Source: DASRIA01 sp963816975 (lineage in GTDB: Bacteria; Actinomycetota; Thermoleophilia; Solirubrobacterales; JBBDJG01). From it: a stretch of DNA of 64,000 bases. Positions 16,943 to 25,266 of this stretch are shown here, piece by piece. Below the pieces are notes generated by a model. The model was not told the origin of the DNA. It saw nothing but the letters and a program-made list of their open reading frames with translations, and did not search any database. Numbering within the stretch: position 1 is the stretch's first letter; every line of letters starts with the position of its first letter. The stretch lies in NCBI GenBank assembly GCA_963816975.1, contig CAWFMD010000006.1, positions 930,001 to 994,000 on the forward strand, in the 5' to 3' direction. The position numbers were made by a program, and so were the translations under genes.

Positions 16943-17266
16943 GAGGCCGCGCCTCGCGACCGCGGTTGCGCAGCATGCTTCAATGGTTGGACCAGAGAAA
17001 GGAGGTGGTCCTACGAATCACATGCTTACCGGGACGCTGGAGGTGCGGGGCCGCTAGGCGGCCGTCCGTTCCTGCCGTCGCGTGAGCGGCGGCGCGGCGT
17101 GGACAGGGTGTGAGCCGCCTGGCGGAATCCACACCTAGCGCCGGTGAGACGCGGGGCCGGGACAACGTCCCACCCGGCTGCATCAAACCGCCTCTTGCTT
17201 GAAATCGCACCTGCAGAAGGGCCGTCCCTCGTGGGCGGCCCTTCGCCTTCCGCGACGCCGCATGGG
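16943..17266. other. gene-free stretch with a 16S-3'-end-complement element and hairpins
   Basis: No convincing gene. Positions 16995-17010 match the complement of the 16S rRNA 3' end at 15 of 16 positions (AGAAAGGAGGTG-TCC, with G for A). The element lies between GGACC (16989-16993) and GGTCC, which could pair and hide it. Two short frames follow or overlap: 16983-17057 (24 codons) and, inside it, 17022-17057 (MLTGTLEVRGR). The latter ATG is 16 nt from AGGAGG, which is far. GC-rich partial palindromes continue to a hairpin at 17216-17244. This could be a leader peptide or a small RNA; not identified. Confidence 0.4.
17216..17244. terminator. hairpin terminator
   Basis: Twelve-bp arms (17216-17227 and 17233-17244, one G-T wobble) with a 5-nt loop, 22 bp beyond the stop of the minus-strand gene at 17267. 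It can serve that gene, or an upstream plus-strand transcript. Confidence 0.6.
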
Positions 17267-18067
17267 TCAGCGAGTGCCGCGCCGCTGACGGTCTTCGGCC
17301 GCCTCCACCATGGTCGCGAGGCGGCTTTGCTCCAGGCGCTCGCAACGAGCCCGCAGGAACTCCGGCGACTCGAGTGCCTCCAGTCCCTCCCGGAAGGCCG
17401 GATCGGTGAGCAGCGCCTGATCGGCGAGCACGCCCACCCCGAAGAACCCCGGCAGGCTCGTGAACCGCGGTTTGGTGGCGCGCTCGGCGAGGAAGTCCTC
17501 GATCGCGGTGCGCACTCCGTTGCGCGGCGTGCCCGACACCGCCGCCTTCTGCACCCGCCATGCGAATCCGCGCTCGCCGAGCTCGGTGGTTTCGACCCGC
17601 ATGCCGCCCGTCGTGACCGGCAGGCGGTGCTCCGCGGGGATGCGATCGGGCTCGTAGTACATGTCGCGCCGGCCCCACGGCCAGTCGATGTCGTGCATCA
17701 GGATCAGCGGCAGCGGGCGTGCCTCCTCACCCGCCACCTGCGCGATCGTGCGCAGCTCGTTGTAGACCGTGTACCAGTTGTGGTCTCCGTCCAGGAGCAC
17801 CACGTCGGGGTCCCGGATCTGCGGCAGGACGTCGAGGCTGGCCTGCTGGTGGAACACGAACCGCGCGCCGTAGCGCTGCCGGAATGCCGCCAGGTCGAAC
17901 TCCGGTGGATCGGCGGGATCGATGCCGTGGACGACGCCCTCGCTCCCGGCCGCGAAGTCGAGCAGCTTCCGCGTCGTCTCGCCCTGGAACATGCCCACCT
18001 CGACGATTACGCGCGGCCGCAGGGCATCGAACAGCGGGCCGAGCTCGGTGCCCCAGAGTTCGATCAC
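17267..18067 (-). CDS. CmcI-like class I methyltransferase domain protein
   Basis: A 266-residue protein with a Rossmann methyltransferase core: RVIVEVGMFQGETTRKLLDF (SAM motif I variant), VVHGIDPADP, and PDVVLLDGDHNWYTVYNEL, then MHDIDWPWGRRDMYY. This pattern resembles cephalosporin-hydroxylase CmcI-type and rhamnosyl O-methyltransferases. The C-terminus is helical and Arg/Glu-rich. GTG 18067 overlaps the stop of the upstream metallo-beta-lactamase-fold gene (GTGA), so the two form a coupled pair. Substrate unknown. Confidence 0.78.
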   Translation of the reverse strand: MIELWGTELGPLFDALRPRVIVEVGMFQGETTRKLLDFAAGSEGVVHGIDPADPPEFDLAAFRQRYGARFVFHQQASLDVLPQIRDPDVVLLDGDHNWYTVYNELRTIAQVAGEEARPLPLILMHDIDWPWGRRDMYYEPDRIPAEHRLPVTTGGMRVETTELGERGFAWRVQKAAVSGTPRNGVRTAIEDFLAERATKPRFTSLPGFFGVGVLADQALLTDPAFREGLEALESPEFLRARCERLEQSRLATMVEAAEDRQRRGTR

Positions 18068-18855
18068 GCAGCGAGCTCGACCGGGACGCCGATCGGCAGC
18101 CAGCGGATGCGCCGGCGGACGTCGTCGGGCGCACGCTCGAACTCCCGCTCGATCGCCGCTTGCCCCTGCCGGAAGTGCTTCCACCCCTCGTAGTGGATCG
18201 GGATCACGGTGCGCGCGTCGGAGATGCGGCACAGCTCCACCGCCTCCTTGGCGGTCATCGTGTAGCGCGCCGGCCCCGACACCGGGAAGCGCACGCCCCC
18301 GAGGTGCAGTAGCGCAGTGTCGATCTGCAGGCGCTCGGCGACCTGGCGCACTCCGCCGTAGAGCACCGTGTCGCCCGAGATCCACAGCACGCCGTGCTCC
18401 TGCGCGTCCCAGCGCAGCGCGAAGCCGATCACGTCACCGACGATCGGGCGGCTCAGCGGCGGGCCGTGGCGGCACGGCGTCGCGGTGATCTCGATCGACG
18501 GCCGCGCGGGCGCCTCGAGCCGCGTGGTCGCCCATGGCTCGAGCCCGCGTGCGTCACCACCCAGTCGCTTCGCGCCCGCGGCGGTGGTGACGACGACACC
18601 CGCCGACGGGAGCAGCGCGCGTCCGGCGGCGTCCAGGTTGTCGTCGTGATGATCGTGGCTGAGCAGCACCGCGTCGATCGGCGCGAGGTCGGCGGCGGCG
18701 ATCGCCGGTCCGGCCAGCTTGCGCGATCCCGTGCCCCAGCCGAAGGAGTATTTCCCGCCCGCCGGGTCGAAGGTCGGATCGGTCAGCAGCCGCCAGCCCC
18801 CGACCTCGATCAGGACCGTCGGCCCGCCGATGTGGGTGATGCGGACGTCTTTCAT
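18064..18855 (-). CDS. metallo-beta-lactamase-fold hydrolase (UlaG-like)
   Basis: A 263-residue MBL-fold protein. The metal motif SHDHHDDNLD (HxHxxD), TDPTF near the N-terminus, ISGDTVLYGG with the bridging Asp, and a late His in VIPIHYEGWKHF fit the UlaG/RomA-like subgroup (NAPE-PLD-like). ATG 18855 was chosen because conserved sequence begins at MKDVRITHIGGPTVLIEVGG. Translationally coupled to the downstream methyltransferase-like gene. Substrate unknown. Confidence 0.88.
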   Translation of the reverse strand: MKDVRITHIGGPTVLIEVGGWRLLTDPTFDPAGGKYSFGWGTGSRKLAGPAIAAADLAPIDAVLLSHDHHDDNLDAAGRALLPSAGVVVTTAAGAKRLGGDARGLEPWATTRLEAPARPSIEITATPCRHGPPLSRPIVGDVIGFALRWDAQEHGVLWISGDTVLYGGVRQVAERLQIDTALLHLGGVRFPVSGPARYTMTAKEAVELCRISDARTVIPIHYEGWKHFRQGQAAIEREFERAPDDVRRRIRWLPIGVPVELAA

Positions 18856-18976
18856 CCGGGCGGGTCGTCTGATCGGCGCCACATGGCCGCGCGATCTTAC
18901 GCGGTGGCGCCGAGGGTGCGGAGCGATTGGCACTCGGAGAGGCCCCGGTCCGGCGTCTCTGCTGCGCAGGGTGCGG

Positions 18977-19462
18977 CTAGGCCGGATCCGACTGGGCCAG
19001 CGGAGGCCCGACCACCTGCATGCCCGCGGCTTCCGCGAGCTCCGCGAACGCCTCGGCAACCGACGCTTCGCCGCCGCTCGCCGCCGTGGCTCCGAAGCGC
19101 TCGAAGAACTGCTCCATGCCGGGCGCCGCCGGGACGAACATCACGAGCAGCCGGCCCGGCTCGTCACCGACGTTCTGCCATGCGTGCGGAACGCCCTGCG
19201 GGATCAGCGCGAATGAGCCCGCCGGCGCGCCTTGCAGGACGCCGTCGATCTTCAGCCGGAAGCTGCCTTCGAGGAAGCAGATCACCTCGGTCACGTCGGT
19301 GTGGACATGGAGCGGCGGGCCCTTGCCGGGAGGCGGCGCGCTCTCGAACGCCGTCAGCGCGCCATCGGTCTGGGCGGCCCGGGCCTTGAACTCGATCGCC
19401 TCGCCAATCGGGTTCGGCACCAACTGGCCTGCACCATGCTCAGAGACGATGGGGCGCATCAT
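18977..19462 (-). CDS. cupin-domain protein
   Basis: A 161-residue single cupin of the quercetinase-like group. Motif 1 is PPLHVHTDVTEVICFLEGSF (His, His, Glu) and motif 2 is IPQGVPHAWQNVGDEPGRLLVMF (His). All four usual metal ligands are present. A helical C-terminal tail of about 40 residues follows. Its start ATGATG overlaps the stop of the NTF2-like gene upstream (ATGA), so these two genes are coupled. Confidence 0.88.
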   Translation of the reverse strand: MMRPIVSEHGAGQLVPNPIGEAIEFKARAAQTDGALTAFESAPPPGKGPPLHVHTDVTEVICFLEGSFRLKIDGVLQGAPAGSFALIPQGVPHAWQNVGDEPGRLLVMFVPAAPGMEQFFERFGATAASGGEASVAEAFAELAEAAGMQVVGPPLAQSDPA

Positions 19463-19902
19463 TGCTCAGTCCGGCTCCAGGCGCCCCAGCGGGAATCGGG
19501 TCCCGGGTTGTCGGCATGGCGATGCGCGATCTTCCACTCGCCATTCTCCCGTCGGTAGATGTGGGTCACGCGCACGACCACGGGCTCGACCGGACGGCCC
19601 CCGATGGAACCATTGAAACGCTCGTATCCCAACACGTATGCCATGTCGCCGTTGACCTCGACGACCTCGACCTCGTAGCGGAAGCCGCTCACGTCGGAGA
19701 AGCGCGACGCCACCCACTGGAAGATCTCGGCGAGCTTGTCCCACCCGGACTCACTCATGCCGCGCGCACCGAACAGGGTGACCGGGTCTCGCCGGGACCA
19801 CAGCATCATCCGCGGGCCGGCGTCGGCGTCTGTCACCAACGCCTCCTCCGCCTCGGCATGCCGGGTGAGCATCGTGGCGCGAAACTGCTCGACCTCGTCC
19901 AC
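19459..19902 (-). CDS. NTF2-like/SnoaL-fold protein
   Basis: A 147-residue cone-fold protein typical of DUF4440/SnoaL-like proteins: an N-terminal helix region (FRATMLTRHAEAEEALVT), a central helix (GWDKLAEIFQWVASRF), then four antiparallel strands ending VVRVTHIYRRENGEWKIAHRHAD, the hallmark IxRRxxGxWKIxHxH ending. Could be an isomerase/cyclase or ligand-binding protein. Coupled to the downstream cupin gene. Confidence 0.85.
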   Translation of the reverse strand: MDEVEQFRATMLTRHAEAEEALVTDADAGPRMMLWSRRDPVTLFGARGMSESGWDKLAEIFQWVASRFSDVSGFRYEVEVVEVNGDMAYVLGYERFNGSIGGRPVEPVVVRVTHIYRRENGEWKIAHRHADNPGPDSRWGAWSRTEQ

Positions 19903-19978
19903 GTCGCCGCGAGTGTACCGGCACGCCGCGGGAGGCGGGACCCTCCCATCGTCCCTCTTGCCACGAGCTGCGATCAGG

Positions 19979-20049
19979 CTGCGGAGCGAGGGATCGAACC
20001 TCGACCTCCGGGACCAAAACCCGGCGTCCTGCCATTAGACGACTCCGCA
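19979..20049 (-). tRNA. tRNA-Gln (anticodon UUG)
   Basis: The minus strand folds as a full cloverleaf of 71 nt. Acceptor TGCGGAG pairs with CTCCGCA, the D-arm is GTCTAATGGCAGGAC, the anticodon stem CCGGG/CCCGG encloses loop TTTTGGT (anticodon TTG), and the T-arm loop is TTCGATC. The discriminator is G, as usual for tRNA-Gln, and the CCA tail is not fully encoded. Confidence 0.96.
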
Positions 20050-20095
20050 GGGACAGGTGCAGATTAGACCCGCGGGAAGCCGCTGCGCGGCCATC

Positions 20096-20134
20096 GCGGT
20101 CGATTGACTACCCAGTGGGTAGCAAATCGACCGC
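20096..20134 (-). terminator. two-step hairpin terminator
   Basis: Outer arms 20096-20105 and 20125-20134 (GCGGTCGATT and its complement) pair perfectly over 10 bp. An inner stem CTACCCA/TGGGTAG stacks on top. Located just past the stop of the PucR-type regulator gene. Confidence 0.7.
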
Positions 20135-20161
20135 AGCGCCACGGGCGCCGGCCCGCGCGCG

Positions 20162-21433
20162 TCAGGTGCGCCGCGCGTTCACGTCCGTGGCCGGCTTGGG
20201 CACCCGGCCGCGCTCCGCGCCGGGCTCGAACACCGGCGCGCTCGGCGCCCGCACGCCGAGTACGCGCATCGCCTTCAGCCCGAGGCCGAGCCGCTCGCGC
20301 CCGTCGGTGGAGTTGACGTCCAGGCCGGTCAGCTCCTTGATGCGCTCCAGCCGGTAGCGGATCGTGTGGCGATGCGTGAACAGCTGCTTGTGGGTGGCCG
20401 CCATCGAGCCGTCGTTGGCGAGGAACGCCTCCAGCGTGTTCACCAGCTCCGTGCCGTACTGCTCGTCGTAGGCGACCAGCGGCGCGATCGTGTCCAGGTA
20501 GAAGCGCTCCAGCTCGGCGGGGTCGTCGCTCATCGCGGGCAGCAGCAGGCGATAGGCGCCCGTGTCCTCGAACGACAGCAGCCGGCCGTCCGGGTCGCGG
20601 TGCTCCGGGGATGCGACGTTCGCCGCCAGCAGCGCCTCCGCGGCGGCGCGGTGCATGTCCATCGGGTCCACCGCCATGCGGCTGCGCCCCACGACCACCG
20701 CGAAGCCCTGCATGCCGTCGTCCACCGCGCGCAGCGCGGCCTGCGCCGCGCGCCGGCCCAGCGGCTCCTCACCCGGGACGATCACCGCGATCTGCTCACC
20801 GCGCAGTGCGCTCAGCGCCCCTGGCGCCGCGCCGCGGGTCCCCCGTCCCACGATCGTCAGGGCGCGCGCCTGCCAGTCGCCCTCGGCGGGCACCAGCGGG
20901 TGGATGTGCACGGCCAGCACGCTGCCGCCATTTTCGAGGTCCACGCCCAACTCCTTACCGCGCGCGACGAGGTCCCGGCGGTCCTCGATGTCGCCGTCGA
21001 GCACCGCGTTCACGAAGCTCCCGACCGCCGCCTCGCCGGCGCGCTCCGGCGCGCGCGTGCGCTCCACCTCGAGCGCCAGCAGCGTCGTCACCAGCCGCAG
21101 CACGGCGGGCTCCGGCAGGTCATCCCGCACGCGGAAGCGCAGCTGCCCGACGACCGCCTCGGACACGCGCAGGTCGATCGTGGTGACGCCGTTGTGCTTT
21201 GAGAGCAGCTCGCGCTCCTCGGCGGGGGAAGCGGCCGCGACCGCGAGCACGGCGCCGCGCGAGTCGATCAGGGCGACCGTGGCCGCCAGCGCGGCCGCCG
21301 CGCAGCGCGCGGTCTCGGGCAGGCCGGCACCGGACTCAACCGACTCGGCGAGCGCGTCGAGTGCCGTCGCGGCACCCGTCGTGGTGCCCGCGGTCGGCCG
21401 ATTTGCAGCGTTTTTCGTGCGTGCCTCCGCCAT
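20162..21433 (-). CDS. PucR/CdaR-type transcriptional regulator
   Basis: A 423-residue regulator. The N-terminal half resembles a GAF-like sensor (AALAATVALIDSRGAVLAVAAAS). A GGDEF-like middle follows, and the C-terminal PucR helix-turn-helix is diagnostic: LVNTLEAFLANDGSMAATHKQLFTHRHTIRYRLERIKELTGLDV (about residues 335-380). Family members activate purine or sugar-diacid catabolic genes. No such genes are adjacent, so the target is unknown. An isolated gene with its own hairpin terminator. Confidence 0.9.
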   Translation of the reverse strand: MAEARTKNAANRPTAGTTTGAATALDALAESVESGAGLPETARCAAAALAATVALIDSRGAVLAVAAASPAEERELLSKHNGVTTIDLRVSEAVVGQLRFRVRDDLPEPAVLRLVTTLLALEVERTRAPERAGEAAVGSFVNAVLDGDIEDRRDLVARGKELGVDLENGGSVLAVHIHPLVPAEGDWQARALTIVGRGTRGAAPGALSALRGEQIAVIVPGEEPLGRRAAQAALRAVDDGMQGFAVVVGRSRMAVDPMDMHRAAAEALLAANVASPEHRDPDGRLLSFEDTGAYRLLLPAMSDDPAELERFYLDTIAPLVAYDEQYGTELVNTLEAFLANDGSMAATHKQLFTHRHTIRYRLERIKELTGLDVNSTDGRERLGLGLKAMRVLGVRAPSAPVFEPGAERGRVPKPATDVNARRT

Positions 21434-21464
21434 CTCTGCGCTGCAAGTTTAGGAGGGCCGCGAC

Positions 21465-21725
21465 TTACAGGAGGGGGCGCATCATCGCCTGGATCCCGAA
21501 TAAGTCCAGAATTTGGTCCCAGTAATAGAGCAGCACCAGGCCGATCGCGAGCCCCAGGCCGGCAAAGGCGGCGAGCACGAAGATGCTCAGGAATGCGGCC
21601 GCGAGCCGCTCCCAGGTGCGCCCGTAGGCCGTCCACGCGGGGACGAAGATCAGCACTGCAAAGCAGCCGAAGCCGACCACTCCGGTGACGGCGAGGATGA
21701 TGTAGGTGACCGTCAGGCTGTCCAT
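21465..21725 (-). CDS. small two-helix membrane protein, 86 aa
   Basis: Two transmembrane segments (about residues 7-31 and 41-67) are joined by a short positively charged loop (WTAYGRTWERL). No family recognised. The ATG overlaps the TGA of the upstream DedA-PAP2 gene (ATGA), so it is almost certainly co-translated with it and may be an accessory subunit. Confidence 0.8.
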   Translation of the reverse strand: MDSLTVTYIILAVTGVVGFGCFAVLIFVPAWTAYGRTWERLAAAFLSIFVLAAFAGLGLAIGLVLLYYWDQILDLFGIQAMMRPLL

Positions 21726-23188
21726 CAGCGCGAGGCCGCCTCGGGCGCGGAGGTCGCCTCCGGCGAGCGCCGGTAATTGTGCCGCAGATAGTCCACGACC
21801 AGGGCGACGGCTCCGCAGAGGGAGAACGCGGCCAGCCCCAGCGCCCAGCCGCCGGTCACGTCGGTCAGGTAGTGGACGCGCATGTACACGCGCGAGAGCC
21901 CGATCGCGACGGCCAGCGCGCCGCCGATGATCACGAGCGCGATCCGGGTCGGCAGCCGCCGCGACAGCACGATGCCGATCGCCAGGAAGGTGATCGAAGC
22001 CGCGGCGTGGCCGGAGGGATACGCGAAGGATGACGCGTCGTAGATGGCGTCCGCGGGACGCGGACGTTCGACCGCGCGCTTGATGATCTGCATGGATATC
22101 TCGGTGGTCGCGAGCCCGGCCGCAAGTGCGATCGCCTCGGGCGATCGCCGGCGCGCCAGCAGGAAGGCGCAGGTCGCGATCGTGCAGGCTCCGACCATCC
22201 ACAGCGACCCGACCACGCGCAGGATGTAGCCGATCGTGGTGAGGAAGCCCGACTCGATGTCGCGCGCGACATCGAGCGCCGTGCTGTCGCCGGGCAGCAG
22301 CGCGTCGGTCTCGAGCAGGTTGGCCTGGAGCACCACGACGTAGATGCCGACCGCGGCCACGGTCGCGAGCGTGGTCAGCTCGATGCCCAGCTCACCGGGC
22401 GTCAGCCGCTGGCCGAGAAACCGCAGTGGCGGCGCGACCAGCAACCACAGCGGTCGCAGCAGGTACCGCCAAACGGGCCCCAGCAGCGTTCCGCAGCCGC
22501 GCACCAGCCACGCCAGCGGCCGCAGGGCGGGCCGCTCTGCCTGGCGCGCGAGCCAACCCGCCAGCGCCCGGCGCTGCTCGGGGTGGCGCAGGCGCTTGAT
22601 TGCCTGGTAGCCGCCGACGAAGAGCGCGAGCAGCACCGCGAACGCGAGCGTCCCGCGTCCCGCGTTCGAGGCCAGCGACTGGAAGCTCTGCCAGAAGATG
22701 TAGCCCAGCAGGCACCAGGTCGTCGCCCACAGGCCCGCGCCCAGCACGTCGTAGGGCAGGAAGCGCCGGTAGCTCATTCCCGATGCGCCGGCGGTGAACG
22801 GCATCAGCGGGCGGATCAGGCCCAGCCAGCGCCCGATCAGGATCGTCTTGCCGCCGTGTTTTCGAAAGAAGTCCTCGACCTTCGCGAACGTCTCTCGCTT
22901 GAGGCGCACCTTGGGACCGTGCTTGAGGACGAAATCGCGCCCCAGCCGGTGCCCCAGGTAGAAGCCGATGCCGTCGCCGATCACGCACGACACCCACGCG
23001 ATCCCGATCAGCAGCTGGATCGAGAGGGTGCCCTGGCCCGCCAGCACTCCGCCCAGGATGATGGTGAACTCCCCAGGGGCGACGAAGCCGATGAACGCCG
23101 CGGTCTCGGCCATGGCCATGAAGGCGACCAGCAGGTAGGCCCACCCGCCCAGCCCGTTCGCGATGTCCTCGATGAGTCGTTCGATCAT
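21725..23188 (-). CDS. DedA-PAP2 fusion membrane protein
   Basis: A 487-residue two-domain membrane protein. The N-terminal half is a DedA/SNARE-associated domain (FIGFVAPGEFTIILGGVLAGQG, FFRKHGGKTILIGRWLGLIRPLMPFTAGASGM). The C-terminal half is a PAP2 phosphatase with all three motifs: KRAVERPRP, PSGHAAAS, and SRVYMRVHYLTDVTGG. The family handles lipid phosphates; DedA proteins act in undecaprenyl-phosphate or phospholipid recycling. Fusion of the two suggests lipid-phosphate dephosphorylation coupled to flipping, an inference. Divergent from the TetR gene at 23248. Confidence 0.9.
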   Translation of the reverse strand: MIERLIEDIANGLGGWAYLLVAFMAMAETAAFIGFVAPGEFTIILGGVLAGQGTLSIQLLIGIAWVSCVIGDGIGFYLGHRLGRDFVLKHGPKVRLKRETFAKVEDFFRKHGGKTILIGRWLGLIRPLMPFTAGASGMSYRRFLPYDVLGAGLWATTWCLLGYIFWQSFQSLASNAGRGTLAFAVLLALFVGGYQAIKRLRHPEQRRALAGWLARQAERPALRPLAWLVRGCGTLLGPVWRYLLRPLWLLVAPPLRFLGQRLTPGELGIELTTLATVAAVGIYVVVLQANLLETDALLPGDSTALDVARDIESGFLTTIGYILRVVGSLWMVGACTIATCAFLLARRRSPEAIALAAGLATTEISMQIIKRAVERPRPADAIYDASSFAYPSGHAAASITFLAIGIVLSRRLPTRIALVIIGGALAVAIGLSRVYMRVHYLTDVTGGWALGLAAFSLCGAVALVVDYLRHNYRRSPEATSAPEAASR

Positions 23189-23247
23189 CGGGACGGGCAG
23201 TCTTGCAGGCGTCCCGCTTGCCGAATCCGCACCTGTCTGGTAAACAT

Positions 23248-23883
23248 GTGCTGACAGTGGGTAATCGAACGATTACACGGCCACGATCGGACGAGGGCAC
23301 CCGCGAGCGGATCGTGACCGAGGCGATCCGGCTGTTCGCCGTCAACGGCTTCAGCGGCACGACGGTCGGCGACATCGAACAGGCGGCGGGGCTGGCTCCC
23401 CGCGCGGGCGGCCTGTACCGCCACTTCCGCAGCAAGGAGCAGGTGCTGTCCGCCGCGATCGACCGCCACGTGCGCGAGATGGAGCGCATTCGCGCGCGCC
23501 TCGACGTGACGGCGCTCGGCGACCTGCGCGCCGAGCTCACCCTGGCGGCGCGCTTTGCGCTGGCGGAGCTGCGCGCCGAGCAGCTCGTGATGAAGGTGGT
23601 GCAGAAGGACGGCGACCGCTTCCCGGGGGTGGTCGCGGAGGTGCACGAGCGCATCATCGCGCCCGGGCACCAACAGGCGGCGGAGATGTTCGGGCGGATG
23701 TTCGCCGCGGCGCGGATCACGGACAGCGACGCGCGCGCCTATGCCGCCGTGGGGCTCGGTGCGCTGGTCGGCTACGTGATCGAGCAAGAGATGTTCGGCG
23801 CCGTGCCGGGCGAGGTCGCCGAAGCCGACTTCGTCGAAGCCTGGGTCGACACGTGGGAAAAATTCGTACGAAAGGAGCACTGA
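23248..23883 (+). CDS. TetR-family transcriptional regulator
   Basis: About 212 residues. The helix-turn-helix is TRERIVTEAIRLFAVNGFSGTTVGDIEQAAGLAPRAGGLYRHFRSKEQVL. The helical C-terminal domain follows. The start is ambiguous: GTG 23248 or 23257 are the best candidates, TTG 23203 is possible. CTGTC (23233-23237) and GACAG (23253-23257) form a split inverted repeat over the start region and could be an autoregulatory operator. The stop overlaps the ATG of the downstream carboxymuconolactone-decarboxylase-like gene (TGATG). Confidence 0.86.
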   Translation: MLTVGNRTITRPRSDEGTRERIVTEAIRLFAVNGFSGTTVGDIEQAAGLAPRAGGLYRHFRSKEQVLSAAIDRHVREMERIRARLDVTALGDLRAELTLAARFALAELRAEQLVMKVVQKDGDRFPGVVAEVHERIIAPGHQQAAEMFGRMFAAARITDSDARAYAAVGLGALVGYVIEQEMFGAVPGEVAEADFVEAWVDTWEKFVRKEH

Positions 23884-24467
23884 TGGCACGCATCGCAGAA
23901 AAGCGCAACATGACCACGCGCGTGGCGAACTGGTACACCCGGCGCAGCTATGGCCGCGACACCGAGATCGCCGGCGTGATGGCCCACAGCAAGCCGAACT
24001 TCAAGGGGTACGGCATGTTCGAGTTCTTCCACGAGCGCAGCAAGGCGACGGACCCGAGGCTGCTCGCGCTCGCCGGGACGAAGGCGGCGTGCATGATCGG
24101 CTGCGAGTTCTGCCTCGACATCGGCTCGCACGTCTCGCTGGAGGCGGGCGTCACCGAGGATCAGCTGCGCGCGCTGCACGCCTACCGCGACAGCCCGGAG
24201 TTCTCGGCCCGCGAGCAACTGGTGCTCGAGTACGCGGAGCAGATGTGCAATACGCCGGTGTCGATCGCCGACGACCTGTTCGCGCGCCTGCGGGAGCAGT
24301 TCACCGACGAGCAGATCGTCGAGCTGACCACCGCGATCGCGATCGAGAACTTTCGCGCTCGCTTCAACAGCGCGCTCGACATCACGCCGGCCGGGTTCAC
24401 CGAGGGCCGCTACTGCGCGGTGCCGCAGGCGGTCGCGGTTCAGGAGCCGGAGCGCACATCCGCATAG
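23883..24467 (+). CDS. AhpD-like/carboxymuconolactone decarboxylase-family protein
   Basis: A 194-residue helical protein with the CEFCLDIGSH redox motif (CxxC plus His) in the AhpD-like fold. Members act as peroxidase partners or carry out decarboxylase-like chemistry. It is co-translated with the TetR gene just upstream (TGATG overlap), so that regulator probably controls it. The 3' end overlaps the convergent ispE gene by 28 bp. Confidence 0.87.
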   Translation: MARIAEKRNMTTRVANWYTRRSYGRDTEIAGVMAHSKPNFKGYGMFEFFHERSKATDPRLLALAGTKAACMIGCEFCLDIGSHVSLEAGVTEDQLRALHAYRDSPEFSAREQLVLEYAEQMCNTPVSIADDLFARLREQFTDEQIVELTTAIAIENFRARFNSALDITPAGFTEGRYCAVPQAVAVQEPERTSA

Positions 24468-25261
24468 CCGGCGGGCGCCGACTCGAATGCGGCCGTGAGG
24501 CCGCGCCAGCGCTCTGCCAGGTCGCGGGCGACCGGCTCGGGATCGGCGAACAGGCCGAACACCGCCGGGCCCGAGCCCGTCACGAGCGCCGCGTCGGCGC
24601 CCGCCTCCCTCAGCAGCGCAAGCGCGCGGCCGGCCTCCGGCTCCAGCTCCAGCGCGACGGGCTGGAGGTCGTTGTGAAGCGCATCCGTGTCGACGTCTTC
24701 GAGCGACGCGCGCGGCGCGCCCAGCTCGTCGGCGCGCGCATAGACGCGCGGTGTGCTGAGCGCGCCGCGCCCGGCCAGCAGCACACCGGCCAGGGAGCGG
24801 CCCGGGACCGGTGCGACGCGCTCGCCCGCACCGCTCACCAGCGCCGGCCGCGGGGCCAGCTGTGACGGCACGTCGGCGCCCAGCGACATCGCGAGGTCGG
24901 CAAGGTCCGCGGCGGGCGGCCGCGTGTCGGACGCCGCGGCTGCCAGCCGCAGCACCGCCGCGGCGTCGGCCGACCCGCCGCCCAGGCCGGCGGCCACGGG
25001 GATGTGCTTCTCGATCGTGACGCGCACCGGCGGGCCGTCCCACCCGAAGCGCTCGCGAAATGCGTGCAGCGCGGCCCCCGCCAGGTTGGGGCCCTCGATG
25101 CCGGGGCAGACCACCTCGTCGCCGCCGGCGCCGGTGTGCTCCAGCACGACCGCGTCGGCCAGCGTGATCGGCGCGAACACCGAGCGCAGCTCGTGCAGGC
25201 CGTCGGGGCGCAGCGGCCCTACGTAGAGACAGAGGTTGAGCTTCGCGGGAGCACGCGTCAC
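24440..25261 (-). CDS. ispE: 4-diphosphocytidyl-2-C-methyl-D-erythritol kinase
   Basis: GHMP kinase of the MEP isoprenoid pathway. The sequence starts VTRAPAKLNLCLYVG (conserved Lys and Asn). The ATP-binding glycine-rich motif is IPVAAGLGGGSADAAAVL, and ALVTGSGPAVFGLF is the C-terminal GHMP motif. Length 273, slightly shorter than usual. GTG 25261 is chosen; a TTG at 25270 that overlaps the rsmA stop is also possible. The rsmA-ispE order is widespread. Confidence 0.94.
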   Translation of the reverse strand: MTRAPAKLNLCLYVGPLRPDGLHELRSVFAPITLADAVVLEHTGAGGDEVVCPGIEGPNLAGAALHAFRERFGWDGPPVRVTIEKHIPVAAGLGGGSADAAAVLRLAAAASDTRPPAADLADLAMSLGADVPSQLAPRPALVSGAGERVAPVPGRSLAGVLLAGRGALSTPRVYARADELGAPRASLEDVDTDALHNDLQPVALELEPEAGRALALLREAGADAALVTGSGPAVFGLFADPEPVARDLAERWRGLTAAFESAPAGYADVRSGS

Positions 25262-25266
25262 GAACC

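Noticed and set aside
16995..17010. 16S rRNA fragment
   Set aside because: Only about 16 nt match and on the complement of the rRNA end; no other rRNA sequence is nearby. It is better described as an extended SD-like element.
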